Assembly (NCBI GenBank): GCA_030549495.1
Contig: JAUIRK010000894.1
Coordinates: forward strand, 1,116,001 to 1,180,000
Direction: 5' to 3'
From: Nectonema munidae
Lineage: Eukaryota; Nematomorpha; Nectonematoida; Nectonematidae
DNA: 64,000 nucleotides
Under the pieces are notes generated by a model. It made no database searches and was not told the DNA's origin. It saw nothing but the letters and a program-made list of their open reading frames with translations. Numbering within the stretch: position 1 is the stretch's first letter; every line of letters begins with the position of its first letter. The position numbers and the translations under genes are program-made. This document shows positions 43,670-56,245 of the stretch, piece by piece.

Positions 43670-45243
43670 CTCTACGTGCGCGTATGATTTCTCTTTTTCC
43701 CTTTTGTGAATAATAATTTTAATAATGAAAGCATATCATTTTGTTGATAAAAAAAGCGCTTTACATAGTGTGAAAATCAGTTCAAGGCACAACACACGAA
43801 CACAACACAAGAAAAAAACTCTTTCTCCACCACTCTCACTTACATATATATTATATATAAAGTACTATACCACAAAAATGGTGAGAAGGGTAGGGAGATG
43901 GATGATGTGGTAGAAAGTTCTTCTCTCAGTGCATGCATGCATACTTTAAACGTGGATATTTCGTGTAATAATAATACGCACGCACACCGCTCGCTACATA
44001 TGTAAATTAAGCATATATTATTTAATTTAATTAACTACTACACTTCGTAATTAATAAAATAAGAATAACAGATAATTATGTGCCCGCGGTAAATGTCTTA
44101 ACATGATATTCAGTGGTGGCCCCTTCCTTTCTGTAACAGTGACCTAACTAGAGGGCACCAATATTTAAGGCACTTATATATCTAGTCCGGTAAGGTACAC
44201 TGGGACTGTTTTCATCGAGAAGGCAGAATTGCGTGGCTTGTATCGAACTATGCCAAGACCTTGAGTTAGAGAAATCCAGTATCTAACCAACCTTACTCTG
44301 TTTTATTTGATAAAAAGAAAGAGCTTTCTATTACTTGTTTTAGGAAAAGAAAATAGCTAGAGGAATAAACAAACATCTACTCTTGAAAATGACTCAGCAT
44401 GGCAAACAGAGCTTCTCGATATGGGGAAAGAGGAACGGCGTATTGTTGTTGTTGTTACTGTATGACACACACACACATTAAATACTTGAAAGGCGAATCA
44501 ATTCAATCATCTCACAGTGTTAATTTCAAGGGATTATCATAGTCAACGATGATAGGGCGCAGTGAGACAAAGGTAAACACAAAGACTGCCAGCATAATAA
44601 TTCTTGGTGAGGTATGGATGAGTCAGGGATAAGGTACTATTACAAATCTTCCTAATTATTATTATTAGCAAGTAAAACTTTGATAGCAATTACACGACAT
44701 GAAATGTTTTTCTCCCTTCAACCACCTACTACTACCACCACACACTTTGTTTACATTTGTAACTAATCTATGTGAAAATGGGGAACGCGAGCAAGTGAGT
44801 GTCAGTCTTCTTCACACATGCCGCGTCATATACAAGTGGCGGATTTTACAATTCGCTGTAAGACGTAAGAATTCAATGTACTAGAATATTGAATAAATCT
44901 GCCTTCCAGAATAATTCTTATATAAAGTATCATAATGATAAATGAGGAGTTGAAAAATTTAGTCACAGCTCAGACGCTCTGATTGAAAACCGATATCTCT
45001 ACCCAAAATCCAATAACAAAGATTAGACTGTAGTTGAAAAGCTAAAAAAAACTTTTTCTTAGGATATATTTTGTCTTGAAACAGTAAAAATTCACATTTT
45101 AAATGAAAAAAGCAATAAAAAATTTTTTAATCATTTTATTTAACAACGCATGTAAAATTTTGGCATTCTTTTTTGTCTTAATCACTTCCGTTCATTTATG
45201 TAGTAACATTTGTTGCAGATATTCTTTTTCTCTGTTTATTTTT
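43670..45243. other. Intergenic DNA with simple repeats
   Basis: No gene recognised apart from the SINE at 44185-44305. Simple repeats include (TTG)n near 44445 and (CA)n near 44467. The open frames at 43725-43913 and 44699-44884 look like chance. Confidence 0.45.
44185..44305 (-). repeat. tRNA-derived SINE (family 1), copy 2, B box deleted
   Basis: It shares both flanks with the 15098-15240 copy (ttgtatcgaactatg... and ccttgagttagagaaatcca... caaccttactc). The middle segment carrying GATCGAACCC (the B box) is missing. The internal promoter is therefore broken. Confidence 0.6.
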
Positions 45244-45569
45244 GGGCCAGACTAAACACCCCAAACCATAACAAAATGTCATCTATCATTCCAAAGCACT
45301 CATAAAAACTTAAAAATTCTCTGAAATGCTTTAAAACTATGAAAATAATTTCAAATTACTTTAAAATTAGCTATATATAGCAGATATATTGCACGCCAAA
45401 ACACGCAAAAGATTTCAAAACATTTCCTTGTTTTGAGGTGCATAATGTATTTGCTATATATTCAATTGTTTTTAACATATGTAAACATTGTTTTCATAGT
45501 TTTAAGTTTTATGAGTGTTTTGAAATGATAGATGACATTTTGATATGTTTTGGGGTGTTTAGTCTGAGC
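45244..45569. mobile_element. Snap-back MITE, 326 bp
   Basis: The left arm agactaaacacccca continues into a long imperfect inverted repeat (tgtcatctatcatt ... aatgatagatgaca) that closes at tggggtgtttagtct. Most of the element can fold on itself. The 10-bp sequence gtttattttt flanks it on both sides (45234-45243 and 45570-45579). That length would fit a Mutator-like (9-11 bp) target duplication, though it is T-rich and could be chance. Confidence 0.75.
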
Positions 45570-45669
45570 GTTTATTTTTCATAGTGCGTTAAATTTTCAT
45601 GAAATTGAAAACTCTATATCTCAGGCTTTGGATGTTGTGGATGATTTAGATTTTAGAATGTAATAATCA

Positions 45670-47140
45670 AATCGATATATGTATTCTTGCACTTATCGAT
45701 GAAGAATTTTTTGATGAAAAAAATGTGTTATCTTTTGAACGGCCAAATGATGTTTGCAGTGAATTTGACGTAAGTATTGATAATGAAAATACCTTGGAAA
45801 ATCACAGTGAAAGCAAAAAATCGAATTGGAAAAAAACAAGAAATTTTGATTAAAAAAAGTTGAAAGATGAACCTCCTCTATCAAGCTTGCTGCACTATAT
45901 CCTGAACTAAACCAAGCCAGTTTTCAAAATATTTTTCACATGTTTTGACTTTTTAAATTTTTTTCTTATTTAGCAAATATGACGAATATTTTTGCTTCCC
46001 AAAAGAATGAAATTGAAAATTATCAGGCTAAAGATATTATGCCGTTTGTTGGAATTAATTATACTCAATGGCTCTAATATTTTGAAGAAAGAAAATGATT
46101 ACTGGTGTGTCAAGATGATGACTTCGTAAATTTTCTCATTCCAAAAGCAAAATGTAAAGAAACTATTTTCATTCAATAAAACGCCATTTTAAATGTGATA
46201 AGGATAAAATCGATACAAATAAATTTGCTAAAGTTCAAGTTATTTATGATTTGTTAAATAAAAAATGCCACAATTTGGATTTTACCATAAATGTCTTTCA
46301 ATCGGCATTGCGCCTTATTATAAAAATTTATCAAAGAAAAACCGATTTCATTCGGGTACAAGACCTTCTACATTTGTTCAGCTAATGGTTATCCATACCA
46401 AGCAAAGTTTTATGCTGGAAAAGATGATTATGCTACTCCCTTGCGATATAGATTCACATATGTGCCAAATTTACTCACGAACAAAAGTTCTCATGAAGTA
46501 TATTTTGATAACTTTTTTTCATCTCATAAACTTATTGAAACCTTATCTGATAGAGGCATAAAGTCTTCAGGGATCATACGAGGAAATTGTACAAATAAAT
46601 GTCCTATTAAATGAGTTAAAGACATCAAAAAATGAAGAGAAGTAAATTTGATTAAAGATAAAGATGAGATGTAAAAGTTTACGTAGCGCCATGGAATGAT
46701 AACGCCCTGTTACCATTGCTTCAAAATTCTGTAATCACAAAGTTTTGACCTTTTTAAAAAGTTATTGTAGAAAAGATTAAAAAAATATTTAAACGTTCAA
46801 TGTCGCCACATTATTGAAAGGTATGGGCGGGGAGTAGATGTAATGAAACAATCATTATCCTCATATCGTCCTCAAATAAACGGGAAAAATGGTGATGGCA
46901 ATTAGCAAGCAACGCTTTCAATTTAGCAGTTTTTGCAGCTTGGAAGCTGCACTTTCATATAAATCAGAGTTCTAAAGAAAGCTTGACACTGTTACTCATC
47001 TAATGCCTAATTGGAAGAAAATCAAATGGACACATTATAGTTACTTGTTCACAAGGAATCTTTAAAAAAACACATCAAAAAATGTAAACAATGTGTTAAA
47101 AGACTTCATGAAAAGTGCTTTCAATTTTATCATAAAGAAT
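45670..47140 (+). pseudogene. Decayed piggyBac transposase
   Basis: Forward translation in changing frames gives an acidic N-terminus (LIDEEFFDEKNVL) and KFAKVQVIYDLLNKKCHN. Next come ANGYPYQAKFYAGKDDYATP, VYFDNFFSSHKLIETLSDRG then IKSSGIIRGNCTNKCP, and GRGVDVMKQSLSSYR. All are piggyBac family blocks in the right order, including the second and third catalytic aspartate regions (YFDNFFSS and GVDVMKQ). Stops and shifts are many. It differs in sequence from the intact gene at 30745, so it is another subfamily. The snap-back MITE lies immediately upstream. Confidence 0.8.
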
Positions 47141-48266
47141 AATAAACTTTTTCCATTTCTTATAATAAAAGTACGCACATATAAATTATACACTTAAAAA
47201 AAAATTTTTTTTAATTTTTTAAAAAAAAAAGAAGGAACAGTGCAAAAAAGTCGCACAAATTTTTGCTTAAGATTTTGTTTTTTTCTTGGTATTTTTATGA
47301 GTGTTATTGTTATATGTGAAATTTTTAAAATATTTAAATTCCACCAAACTTTCATGCGAGGTAGGAAACAATGAATGTGCAGAGATTTTTTACATTCTTT
47401 TCTTTTCATGTATAACCTACGTACATACACAATTAACCTTGAAAACATGGAATTACCATATCAAAGAAAGAATGACAAAATTCAGTAAAAGAATCATTTT
47501 AGTATTCAAAGCACTTCTGGCTTGAAATAAGTAGAAATGATTTTATATATTATATATATATACAGTAACGTAGCCAGAAATTTATATTTGGATGGGCCAA
47601 ATGGGGCACTAATATACATGCTTAAGGACTGGCTTTGTCTAAAAACTGCTTTTAACAACTCTTCTCTTTGTGTTTATAAGCTCCTCTCTCTTAAATTATC
47701 ATCATCATTCAACTTAACATCAGTAGGGCAACTTTCTTAACGGGTTGCTTACGAGCCCAAAATAAAAGTTTACAAGTTGAAGAGTTTGTTACAAAATAGA
47801 TGCTAATTGAATGATCTTTTAATGCTTTCGAATATTCGAAAAAAATGATTTAAAATGGCGCGGGGGTCAATTTTCTTCTAGAACCGCCCTGAAGTAGCAG
47901 CACATGGTGTTCATTTACTTCTTCTGACGAAGAATCGGCTAAAGCTGTAAGAAATTACTTTTCAAAACCCTCTTTGGCAGAGGAGAAAAAGAGTTACCAT
48001 TTTAACTTCAAAATGCGCTCCAAAAATAAACGTTAAAATCAGTGATTGTCCTCCACGTTACGGTTCGGAAAGAAATTTCGTATTTTCAAACTTCACTTTT
48101 TTTTCGTACCGTAAAGTCGTATCGCAATATAAAAGCACGATATTTAAAAAATGAATCAAAACTTTGTAAAAAAAATCGAAAACTAATATCGTATTAAAAA
48201 CATGATGAAACAGATATGTTTTTGCATTGCTAATAAATGCCTCAAATATTCTTTAGTACAATATCA
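47141..48266. other. Intergenic DNA with MITE remains
   Basis: No host gene recognised. It contains a probable MITE (47563-47891) and, near 48056-48115, a 'cgttacggttcggaaag... gtaccgtaaagtcgtatcgc' block. That block has an inverted relative at 51830-51905, on the far side of the LINE. Confidence 0.45.
47563..47891. mobile_element. Probable MITE with CAG...CTG ends
   Basis: The left end cagtaacgtagccagaa and the right end ttctagaaccgccctg are weakly inverted. The right end resembles the CAGGGGCGG-ATCTAGAA termini of the 39997 element. No target duplication was seen. Confidence 0.35.
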
Positions 48267-51200
48267 CTGCCCTGGTCCCAAGCCTAGGGTGGGAAAGGAG
48301 GAGGGTTTTGCGTCAGGAAGGGCATCCGCCATGTAAAAAAATTTGCCAAAACTTATTTACAACTATGGCATCAAAATTACAGGGCGGGTTTCACCAGTTT
48401 CCTACCTTAGAAAGAATACTGGTAAAAAAGTTGTGGAGAGGTTGAGAGTTTGAAGGTGGGCAGTTTAGTTAGAAAATCAATAGAAATAACAGAAATGTTA
48501 AATAGAAGAAAATTTAATATTATAGGACTTCAGGAAGTAAGGTATAAGAGAGGTAAGTGTAAATGGTTAGATAACTACAAATTATTTTGGTCAGGGAATG
48601 ACAAAGGTACAGCCGGAGTAGGGATAATGATTAAAGCAAACTTTGCAGACAGAATAGTGAGTGTCAATAGAATTAGTGATAGAATAATTGTTATAGATAT
48701 CTGTATTAACAACGAAACTTGGTCATTTTTATCTGTATATGCTCCACAAATAGGACTTAGCACAAAGATTAAGAAGAATTTTATTTTAGTTTAGACAAAG
48801 TGATTTGGGATAGGAAAGAAAAGTGTATTGTTTTAGGAGATTTAAATGGCCATGTAGGTAAAGTTTATGCCACGTATAGGCAAGTACATGGAGGATACGG
48901 GTACGGTAAAATTAATGAAGAGGGTAAGAATATACTTGGTTTTGCAGACAGCATGGTTTTATTTTTAGCTAAAACACAGTTTAAGAAAAATATAGAGCAT
49001 AGGATAACTTACAAATCAGGTAATGAAGCTTCTATGATTGACTACATTTTAATGCCACAAAATTTTAGAAATTTTTGATCAATACCAAAACTTTTTCGGG
49101 TGAATCATGTGTAAGTCAAGATAGACTTATTATTGGCGATTTATTTTATCAAGAAAAAAATTTACACAAGAAAATAAGAAAAAAAACTTTAAAAGTTTGG
49201 AGATTAAAAGAGGAGAATATAAAAAACGAGTTTATTAAACAAGTAAAAGCAAAGGGTGTATAAGAAAACGGAAATAATAACTTAGACAAAATTAAAAATA
49301 ACATGGTAAGAATAGGAGAGAAAGTTTTAGATAAAACTAAGTTTTCAAAAAACAAAAATAAGGTAACTTGGTTTTGGAGTAAAGAGGTTAAGGAATGTAT
49401 AGATGTAAAAAGAAAAGCATTTAGAGCTTACCGCATTTAGATAAAACTAAAGAGAAACAAATAGAGTATAAAAATGCAAAAAATAGATGTAAAAAAATGT
49501 TCAGAAAGAGTAAAGAGAGAATTTTACAATTAAAAGAAGAGAATGAACGCAAAACAACTAATGATGTTTTCAAAATAGTTAAGCAAAACAAAAAGTTAAA
49601 CCAAGACGTATAGTTGGGATTACTTGTATAGTTAATAAAGATGGATATTTAGTTAGTAATTTAGTGGATAAGTTAAACACCTGGTCGCATTTTTCTAAAT
49701 TATCTTTAATAATAAGAATAAGTTAAGAAATCTAGATGCGGTCGATAAATTTGAAGGACCTAGCGAATCTGTGTCTCTTGATGAAGTCATTTGTGCTTTT
49801 GACCAAATGAAACCAAATAAATCAAGCTGGATGTAGCGGATGTTGTTTAGAAATGTTAAAGTTATTTAAATATGAAATCGCTGAAGTTTTAAAAATCCTA
49901 GTTCAAAATATATTTGACAGAGCTTCTATTCCAAAAACCTGGAATAAAAGTTTATTAATACCATTATATAAAGGCAAAGGAACTATAACAAATTGTTCAA
50001 ATTATAGAAGAATAAAACTACTAGAACATGATATGAAAATAGTAGAAAGAATTTTATTGAATAGACTAAAAAAGAGCATTCAAATTAGTAAAATCCAATT
50101 CGGTTTTATGTCGGACAAGAGCACAAATGATGGTATTTTTATTATCGAAAAGAGAGCAAGAAATGGGCATAGTCTGACTGCGTTTTTAGAAGTCTCATGG
50201 AGTGTTCTTTGAGAAGAAAAGGGGTAAATGAAAGACTAGTGAGAGCTATTATGGCCTTGTACAAAAGCGAAGACACTTTTATAAAAATTAATAATTCAAT
50301 TTCTAGTAAGTTTAAAATAAAAGTAGGCTTACATCAAGGTTCGATTTTAAGCCCCTTTTTAATTAATATCATTCTTGATGAAATTCTTAAGGATTTAAAA
50401 TTAAAGAAGATACGAGTGAGATTTTATAAACAGATGATATAGTATTAATAGGAGAATCTTCTGAAGAATTAAGTAAAAAGATTAGCACATGGTATGAGAC
50501 ACTAGAGAAAAAAGGTTTAAGAATAAACACGAGTAAAACAAAGTGGATGAAAATTAGCGATTCTTTTAAGGGTACTGAGAACACAGTTTCCAAAATAGAT
50601 CCATGTGGAGTTTGCCGAAAAAGAGTTAAAGTAACTCTGTTCTTTGTGTACATTGCAATAAGTGGGTACATAAAAAATGCTCAAACATAAGTGCAGTTTG
50701 ATAAATACAACAAATTTTAAGTGTAGGTGCTGTTTAAGTTTCAACCCAAATACCGATGTAGTATTGGAAGAAAAAGTAGTAGTAGGTGGCGTAGAATTAG
50801 AAGAGGTTAAACAATTTTGTTATTTAGGTGAGGTTTTAGACAAAACAGGTGGGTGTAAGTAACTGTGTAGAACATAGAATACAACTAACTTGAAAAAAAT
50901 TTAAAGCGTTAAGTGGTATTTTATGCAATAGTATCTTTTCGTTAAAATTAAGGGGTTTTCTTTATAAAAGTTGCATTCGGTCTAGTTTAGTGTATAGCGG
51001 CCAAAGTTGGGCTTTAAAAGAATCTGAGAAAAATAGACTAAACACCACAGAGATGAGGATGTTAAGAATCATGTGCAAATTTAATTTAAAAGATAAAATA
51101 AGTAATGAAAAGATAGAAGTTTATGTCAAGTAAATGAAATAAATAAGGTATTAGAAATTTTCGTACGTTTGGGCATGTAAATAGAAGGAAGACCTTCTGG

Positions 51201-51453
51201 TGATCTAATTAAAGAAGCTTATAAAAATCAAACTTTAGGTAGGAGTAAAGGCAGGCCAAAGATGACATGGATAGAAGTAGTCAAAAAAGACATGAGCAAA
51301 AGACATTTAACATTAGGGGACGAGCAAAATAGAAATGAATGGAGACGCAAAATAATGAGAGATAAAATGCCATAGTGGTAAAAACCAGCTAAACCTCAGC
51401 GTGCTGGGAAGACTAGCCGTAAAATTGATTATTATTATTATTATTATTATTAT
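48267..51453 (+). mobile_element. RTE-type LINE, near full length, inactivated
   Basis: The 5' end is the RTE-typical leader (ccctggtcccaagcctaggg... gcgtcaggaagggcatccg). An APE-type endonuclease follows (48450-49080: IIGLQEVRYKRGKC, GVGIMIKA, VYAPQ, LGDLNGHVG, and IDYILM at the end). The reverse transcriptase is at 49740-50460 (IPLYKGKGTITNCSNYRRIK, GLHQGSILSPFLINIILDE). A cysteine-rich finger lies at 50610-50740 (CGVCRKRV, LCVHCNKWVHKKCSNIS, FKCRCC), in two frames, followed by the RTE C-terminal region (GVELEEVKQFCYLGEVLDK). The copy ends in (ATT)n at 51428-51453. About 3.2 kb is the normal RTE size. Several stops and frameshifts show it is dead but not ancient. Confidence 0.88.
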
Positions 51454-52439
51454 GTTTTGATATATTACTGATTTTTAAAGCTGATTTAAGAAAGTTAATT
51501 TAAAATAATTTAGTTTGTTAAGTAAAATTCAAAAACATTAAATTTCGATATACAATGTTAAATAACAATCTTATGTAAAATTAGATAAATTCATCACTTG
51601 AGACGTATTGCAAATCAAAAAAAGTCATAATTTCAAAATACAGAAACAGTTTGAATAAATACTTTCCTTTTGTATATAAAGTAAGCAAATAAATTAATTT
51701 GCTAATCAATCTTTTATATAATTAGATTGAAGTGAAAAGATAAATTAAAAAAGCTTACTGGATTCTGTAATCACCAAAATAACCGGCTGGAGAACGAAAT
51801 ACCGAAATCGTACCGAACTTCGATATTTTTCGTATGTTATTTCGAATCGCATTTTTTACAGAAGGATATCGTATCGCGACATAATTTCGATACGTAACGC
51901 ACCATATACCAGCACTTGGGAGGTTTTATCAATGCACCATAAAAAGAAAAATCGCCTACACTCTTTGCAATAAGGGGGCCAGTGATTACAGTAAATATTG
52001 TCATTGTTATTAGATATAAAGTTAAATAAATATTTAGTAGGATAAAAAATTAAAATGAAAATAGATTACGTTAATCTTTTACAGTCCAGGTCATGAAAAT
52101 GGAGTGAAATGTGTTAGTTCAAGTAAAAATACAGAAATAATTAATCGGTATGCAAGAGAAACACAGCGTGGCCAAAGTCCATATGCTTTTAAGAAGGATA
52201 GGGAATGCGGATAGATAACTCTGATAACACCAGTCCAGCATATCTAGTAAATACGACACCCCGTAATTGAGAAGATATTAGAGTGCACTGACAATGAAAT
52301 GTTAAGTCCAACGCAACAAATCGATCTATAAAAATGAGCAAGGATGATAATGACTTTTAATGGTGAATATGATAAATCACAAATATTTATCGTCCTATTT
52401 AATTATGTTATGGGATATAAAGGCAATGATTGCATAGAT
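51454..52439. other. Intergenic DNA, right half of a possibly split TIR element
   Basis: No gene recognised. At 51830-51905 'atatcgtatcgcgacataat' and 'tttcgatacgtaacg' form an inverted relative of the block near 48056-48115. The LINE may therefore have landed inside an older inverted-repeat element. Confidence 0.4.
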
Positions 52440-53760
52440 CAGTGTTTTTCAAACTTTTTTAGTCCATGACACCTTGTAGCAGTACCAGATCTGCCATGAC
52501 CCCCTCATTTATAAGCCTTATAAACATGTACTACGATGACCTTGTTCAGGCGCGAAATGGAAGCCACATTACCCCTTTCAACTTTCCTCTTCAAGAGAGC
52601 TAACTTGTCGAGGAAAGCCTTAATGACATCGATGTGCATTATGATGGTGGTATCTGGCCCCTGTAGTTGCTGGTTGAGTCCGTTCAAAGCTTCGAATACA
52701 TCTGCTAAGTAAGCAAGACTAAACTTGAATGGCCCCTGGATGTCATTTAACAGGTTCTCCGTATTCTTCCCTTGGGCTGCCAAAAATATCTGCAACTCAT
52801 CAAAAAGTTCAAATATACGAGCGAGAACATTGCCCTTTGACAACCACGAACAGATGTGTAAAAGAGGAGGTCTTGGTGAGCAGAATCCACGTCGTAGCAT
52901 AACCTACGAAGCCACATGGTGTTGAGTGCCCTTCCTTTGATATGGTTGACGAAGCGAATCACTGTTTCTAAGGTAACTTTGAGAGAAGCAGGAAGCGCCT
53001 TGGAGGCAAGAGCCTCACGGTGGATCAGGCAGTATGTTGTAATGATGCCTGGATTCTTCTCTTTGACCAGAGTCATAAATCCTGACTTGGAACCGAGCAT
53101 GCTGGGTGCTCCACCTGTACTGACACCAACCAATTTTGCCCACGAGAGTTTTTCCTCTTCGAAGAAGTTGGACACTAAGTTCATGATATCTTTAGCCTTG
53201 GTTGCTGTTGTTAGTGGTCAGCAGAAGAGCCTCAACCTGATTTTCAGCGATGAACCGATCATAAACCAAAAGTTAAGGAAGATGTGCAACGTCTGTTGTT
53301 TCATCCAGTTGGATGGCTAAAAATGGAGAGAGTCCCTCCGACATGTCATCGATGCGTTGTTTAACTGTGCTGTCCGAAAGACTCATCCAATTAAGCTTTT
53401 TGACACAGTTCTGATCAAGAACAAGATGAGCAGCCGCTGTCATGCAGGGTTTAACAAGTTTCTCTCCAATTGTGTGTGACTCCTTCTGCTTTGCATTAAG
53501 AAGAGAGATCTTGTACGATGCCTTGACGACATTGCTGCGTTGAAAGAGAACTCATGTTCCATGATCCAATCTGATAATAAAGAGCTGATGTTCCTTGATT
53601 TTGAAGTATGCAAATCCTTGTTGTTCGGTTCCGGGTGAACCCTGATGAGGTGTTCCTTCAGATTGAAAGGCTTCATGCTCTCGTTAGAAAGTGTTTTCTT
53701 GCAGATGACCCACTGTGCTCACTATAAATGAGAAGCCAAAGCTGAGAAAACTCTCGTTGT
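52440..53760 (-). pseudogene. hAT transposase (ZBED5/SCAND3-like), inactivated
   Basis: The left border reads cagtgtttttcaaac, a hAT-type end. The matching right end was not found. On the minus strand the order is as follows. A BED zinc finger lies near 53730-53640 (VICKKTLSNESMKPFNLKEH then LIRVHPEP), whose first cysteine appears replaced by tryptophan. FSFNAAMSS... is followed by KLVGVSTGGAPSMLGSKSGF and YCLIHREALASKALPASLK, then VIRFVNHIKGRALN (53180-52900). FELFDELQIFLAAQGKNTEN and a further block reach down to about 52510. These are the hallmark blocks of ZBED5-like hAT transposases. Frames are broken in several places and the dimerisation C-terminus is missing. Confidence 0.85.
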
Positions 53761-56245
53761 ATGTGCGTTTCTTTGACATCTGCAAACAAAGTTATCAAGC
53801 ATTAGGAATGAAAAGAATCTTACAACAAACTAAAACATAAAAAATAACAAAATTGTAAAATATAATGGATGTGTTCATCTCTCATACATTCACACTGCAC
53901 CCACAATACTTATTGTATATAAAAAGGATAAAAAAAAAAGTATCTTAATTTCAGATGAATGTCTCCATGCACATCACATCCCTCCAAGTTGGCGTCCTAA
54001 GAGTTAGAAACGCCATTAAGTTTTCGATTTTTTTATCCTATTATTATCTCATTTACAACGCTAATTAACTTATCATGTTGTTCCCTATTTCATACTAAAA
54101 AAGTACATATATAAATTAGTTAATGACATGCACTCAAACCCTATTAAAATATCAGAACAAGTCACTGACTCACTGTGGGTTGGGGAAATGTTTTGTTTTG
54201 ACTTGTACTTGGTCGAAGCGGCACCCGAGGGTTTTGGCGCGTCTCGGGAGCACTGCCGCTTTGTAGCAACACATTATTAGTTCTATGTTTAAAGTGGGTG
54301 TGCCCGCATTTTGGAGCGAAAGGGTTAAAAGAGCTCAAGAAGAAAAAAATTAAAAAATCACAATACGGAAAGATATGAAACAACCAACCTTCAATACTCG
54401 CTTCAAACAAATTGAACAACAGTGAAAAAACCAGAACAAATTAAAGAGCTGTAAATTTACGTGTATTTCACAACACACGGAAAAAAAATCTGGATTAATC
54501 TTTTTATGATTTTTTCCATTGAAAAAGACAATGGAGTAAAAAGAACATATGGTCCTCTGAAAGTATTTCCACAAAATCGAACTTCACCGTATTCAGAAAC
54601 TTTTCATTGAAAGTATGCCAATTTTAGGAACACTTTTTTCTACACGAGAGCTCTTCAAAAGGAGGCGGAAAAGTACACTTGGGAAATAAACGTCTTATAT
54701 TTGTATTTACTATCAATTTTAATATTTTAACATTTTTTAGTTGGATGGATTATCGTCCACGAGGAACATGTCCTATGTACGTCACAAACTAGTTTGCAAG
54801 TAAATTAGTTACTTGGCTAAGTTATTTAAAGATACAGGTCATTAAATTGAGTCATTATGGTTGATAAAAATAAAAAGAAATGCCCAAAACCGAGATTGAA
54901 AAATGAAAGTTACTTTTAAAACATTTTCTCTGCCAAATAAAATAAGGTGTGAGAGATTAATTTTTAAGTTTGGTTCAATATTCATGAACTACATGCGATC
55001 TGCAGCGATCATTTATTTGCTTGAAAACCTGGGCTGACGAGTAAGAGGATTTTCAGAAAGAAGTATATTTGTTACTCCATTCATTACTCACCATGATTGA
55101 TCGAATGTATCTATAATATTCTTGGGAGCTAACGTGATTTGATTTAATGTTTCATATTATTATATTCTAGATTTTATTTCACTTAGTCCTTTTTTGTTTT
55201 TTTTTACATTCAATTAAAATTTGATTAGTAATTATCACATAATGTAACTAAGTTCTTAAAGTTTGCTTGATGATTATTGATTTTTACTTCGCAATAGGAG
55301 TAAGAATAATTCTTAAATTTCCACTAGCCCCATTAAGACCTGCGGGAAACACTCTTAAGAGTGGCCTAGGAATAATCACTTTTTTTTGAGTAAAATATTT
55401 TCGAATTTACTCTGATCGATTATTATTAGTTTTAATTTTCAATTCAATGAATGTTAACTGAAAAATGTTTCAAAGAATATAGGAAAAATGTTTTTGAGGG
55501 TCCAGAAACACGATTACTCAGTGAGAGAAAAAGGCCAGCTCTATGTAGGGGCGTGAGTAAGGTTAGTTAGATTCGATATCACAAGGTCTCGGGTTCGATC
55601 CAGCATTAACCTTCTTTGTTCATAGCTCGACACAAGTGGTCCAATTGCGCTTTATTTATGAAAACACTCCAAGTTACCTTTATCTTTATATAGATTTAGA
55701 AACTGTTTGTTAGAGTTTACTTCTGATGTGAAGCTGAACTTTGAAATGAAGTCATCTGGAGCGTAAATGGAAAAACGTTGGAAAACACGCAATTCTGCAG
55801 ATAAGGACAGTGCCTTGAGGCCCGCCAAAAATGAATCTATTGTAAGTCTCACAAATTAAAAATTTTTAGAAGGCATAATCCTATCTCATCATTCACAAGA
55901 GTATTTCTCCCCTTATCATAAATACCTCGTGTGATATTTCCACAAACTTAAACTCCAGAGTTTCGAGTTTTTCATATGAATTTTAATTAAAAAATATCTT
56001 TTATGATGTTTGCAATCGTTTGTATATAAAATAAAAATCACTGCACTTTTTCCCTAAATATATCTAAAATTTTAGAAATGTGGATTCACGAAAATAATGT
56101 TCTTTACAGTAATATAAATTTGTAACTATTTGTCGCCAGTTTAAAGTATTTGGATCAGAGTCTGATTTTGTAAGTACTTGTATTGCGAATCGGCTATCTT
56201 TTCTTCGAAACCGCAAGCCAATTTATAGTAATATTTAATTAAATA
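53761..56245. other. Intergenic DNA
   Basis: No host gene recognised. At 54300-54328 the sequence 'cccgcattttggagcgaaaggg' followed by TTAA looks like the right end of a piggyBac-type element (inverted: CCCTTTCGCTCCAAAATGCG), in a locally GC-richer stretch from 54190. No left end was found. A SINE lies at 55543-55655. Confidence 0.45.
55543..55655 (+). repeat. tRNA-derived SINE (family 1), copy 3
   Basis: It reads ggggcgtgagtaaggttagt, then the B box GGTTCGATCC. The shared tail follows (catagctcgacacaagtgg). Same family as 15098-15240, here in plus orientation with both promoter boxes. Confidence 0.72.
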
